A stretch of 32,732 nt of DNA from a bacterium. GTDB taxonomy: Bacteria > Planctomycetota > J058 > JAJDCP01. The notes beneath the pieces are model-generated. The model was given only the letters and a program-made list of their open reading frames with translations. It searched no databases and was not told where the DNA came from. Location: NCBI GenBank assembly GCA_030428695.1, contig JAUIEM010000054.1, positions 1 to 32,732 on the forward strand. The letters run 5' to 3'. A program made the position numbers and the translations under genes. The number at the start of each line of letters is the position of its first letter. The stretch's first letter is position 1. Positions 31,579 through 32,732 of the stretch are shown in pieces.

Positions 31579-32732
31579 TTACTCGACGGTCAGGGCGTAG
31601 GGCGCCTCGGCCCCCTGGTAGCCGACCACCTTGAACCACACGGGACCCGCCGCGCTGGCGGTGTGGCTGAGCTCTTCGTTGTCGCTCGCGCTCCAGGACT
31701 TGTCGAGCTCGTCGCCGTTCGCGTCGACCAGGTACAGGTCGATGTCGCCGGCGTTGTGGCTGAACTCGATGCGGATCTTGACGGTCTGGTTCGCGCTCAG
31801 CTCGAGCTTGTACCAGTCGGCGTCCTCGCACAGCAGGTCGCCGTAGCTGCCGACACCGACCTCGCTCGCGGCGCTCTGGGTGTCGTTCTCCTCGAAGCTG
31901 TCGTCGTTGCTGACCGGCGGCGTGCTCGTGCCGGCCTCGACCGCGACGGTCAGGGAGTACGGGGCCTTGGCGTTCGAGTACCCATAGACCTGGATCACGT
32001 ACGTGCCGGCCTCGAGGTGCTCCTTGCGGATCGACTCGACGTTGTCGGTCGACTCCGAGGTACCGAGGGCGCTGTCGTCCGGACGGAACAGGCGCATGTC
32101 GAGGTCGCCGGTGCGGTGCTCGAAGTCGATGCGGACGTTGAGGCTGCCGTTGGCCGGCACCTCGACCTTGTAGAAGTCGTCGTCGTTGCACTCGAGCCCG
32201 CTGTGGGTGCCGGCGCTGATCAGCGCAGCGTCGCGGCGGCTGTCGTTCTCCTCGAAGCTGTCATCACCGGTCGGGGTCGGCGGGGTCGTCGCGCCCGGGG
32301 TGTACATCACCGTCAGCTCGTCGGAGCTGACCAGCTTGTCACCGGCGTAGGCCAGGGCGACGAACATCTTGCGGCCGGAGCTGGTCGGCGTGTGGCTGAA
32401 AGCGAAGTCGTCGCCGCTGCCGTCGCCGAGGTGCACCATGTCGCCGGCCACCGACTTCCACGACTGCCCCGTCAGGTGGGAGATGTTCTGGCGGAAGTAG
32501 GAGACCTTGTCGACGTCGTGGCCGTCGAGCAGGTCGACCGCGAAGCTCAGCTCGCCCGAGGCATCGAGGGGATTGCTGATCGTGCGGGCCACCCGGCCGA
32601 CGCGCTGGTCGTTCGACTTCGTGCCGTTGACCTTGAAGGTCAGGACGCGAGCGTCGTCGGAGGCGTGGTCGCTGGTCAGCCACTCGCGCAGGACGCCCCA
32701 CTCGAGCTTGCTGTTCTCGTCGCTGTCCGGGC
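31579..32732 (-). CDS. PPC-domain surface protein, N-terminal part off the window
   Basis: The frame is open to the right edge; an internal GTG at 32592 is not a likely start because coherent protein continues upstream (SKLEWGVLREWLTSDHASDD). About 384 residues are visible. First comes a beta-rich region (LTFKVNGTKSNDQRVGRVARTI; SGELSFAVDLLDG). Two tandem bacterial pre-peptidase C-terminal (PPC) domains follow, each opening with DDSFEEND and containing DDFYKVEVPANGSLNVRIDF or DADWYKLELSANQTVKIRI and the GDLDMRLF/GDIDLYLV strand, separated by Thr/Pro linkers. PPC domains usually sit at the C-terminus of secreted peptidases and other exported proteins. No catalytic domain is visible, so the enzyme, if any, lies beyond the edge. 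It ends with TAA, followed by a strong terminator. Confidence 0.85.
   Translation of the reverse strand, partial: PDSDENSKLEWGVLREWLTSDHASDDARVLTFKVNGTKSNDQRVGRVARTISNPLDASGELSFAVDLLDGHDVDKVSYFRQNISHLTGQSWKSVAGDMVHLGDGSGDDFAFSHTPTSSGRKMFVALAYAGDKLVSSDELTVMYTPGATTPPTPTGDDSFEENDSRRDAALISAGTHSGLECNDDDFYKVEVPANGSLNVRIDFEHRTGDLDMRLFRPDDSALGTSESTDNVESIRKEHLEAGTYVIQVYGYSNAKAPYSLTVAVEAGTSTPPVSNDDSFEENDTQSAASEVGVGSYGDLLCEDADWYKLELSANQTVKIRIEFSHNAGDIDLYLVDANGDELDKSWSASDNEELSHTASAAGPVWFKVVGYQGAEAPYALTVE

Overview
The window is very GC-rich and densely coded. It suggests a Gram-negative bacterium with a large regulatory and surface-protein repertoire: a DUF481 outer-membrane protein, several lipoproteins, a GT9 heptosyltransferase-type domain, a DUF748/AsmA-like protein, a Ser/Thr kinase-like protein fused to a SUMF1 domain, a CarF/PEDS1-type plasmalogen desaturase and a sigma-54 response regulator. 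This mix is typical of Myxococcota or Planctomycetota, but no marker gene here settles the phylum. I saw no rRNA, tRNA, CRISPR array, transposase gene or prophage.

Left part, + strand (1-14.4 kb). (i) 2-3585: a disordered membrane protein with heptapeptide repeats and a PEGA-like domain, open at the left edge; a small membrane protein; a D-cysteine desulfhydrase/ACC-deaminase-like PLP enzyme. (ii) 3646-6927: a pseudokinase - membrane segment - Ig-like - TPR - SUMF1 protein. (iii) 7146-7904: a CarF/PEDS1-type desaturase. (iv) From a near-consensus sigma-70 promoter at 7901-7928: a thiolase-fold protein without its catalytic residues, 3-hydroxyacyl-CoA dehydrogenase, acyl-CoA dehydrogenase, MeaB GTPase, sigma-54 response regulator and glycerophosphodiester phosphodiesterase. 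This looks like an acyl-CoA/branched-chain catabolic operon with an attached regulator.

Right part, - strand (32.7 to 14.3 kb). In transcription order: a PPC-domain surface protein (cut by the right edge), an anchored exported protein, a DUF481 outer-membrane protein, a lipoprotein, a 1893-residue DUF748/AsmA-like protein, a 1254-residue tandem Ig/transthyretin-like repeat protein without signal peptide, a lipoprotein gene with an apparent frameshift, an unknown 164-residue protein, and a GT2-GT9-DUF309 fusion. This side is mainly cell-envelope biology. The two halves converge with a 59-base overlap of coding ends.

The most notable non-coding structure is a pair of long inverted-repeat elements of 157 and 155 bp (6977-7133 and 11092-11246, opposite orientation). 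They share an apex motif at the same internal position, related terminal repeats, and compensatory base-pair changes in the outer stem. One is flanked by a 3-bp direct repeat, and removing it restores an ordinary operon junction. They look like a non-autonomous mobile or structured-RNA family placed just upstream of ribosome binding sites. A third, unrelated 86-bp inverted repeat with a perfect 6-bp flanking duplication lies at 27813-27910.
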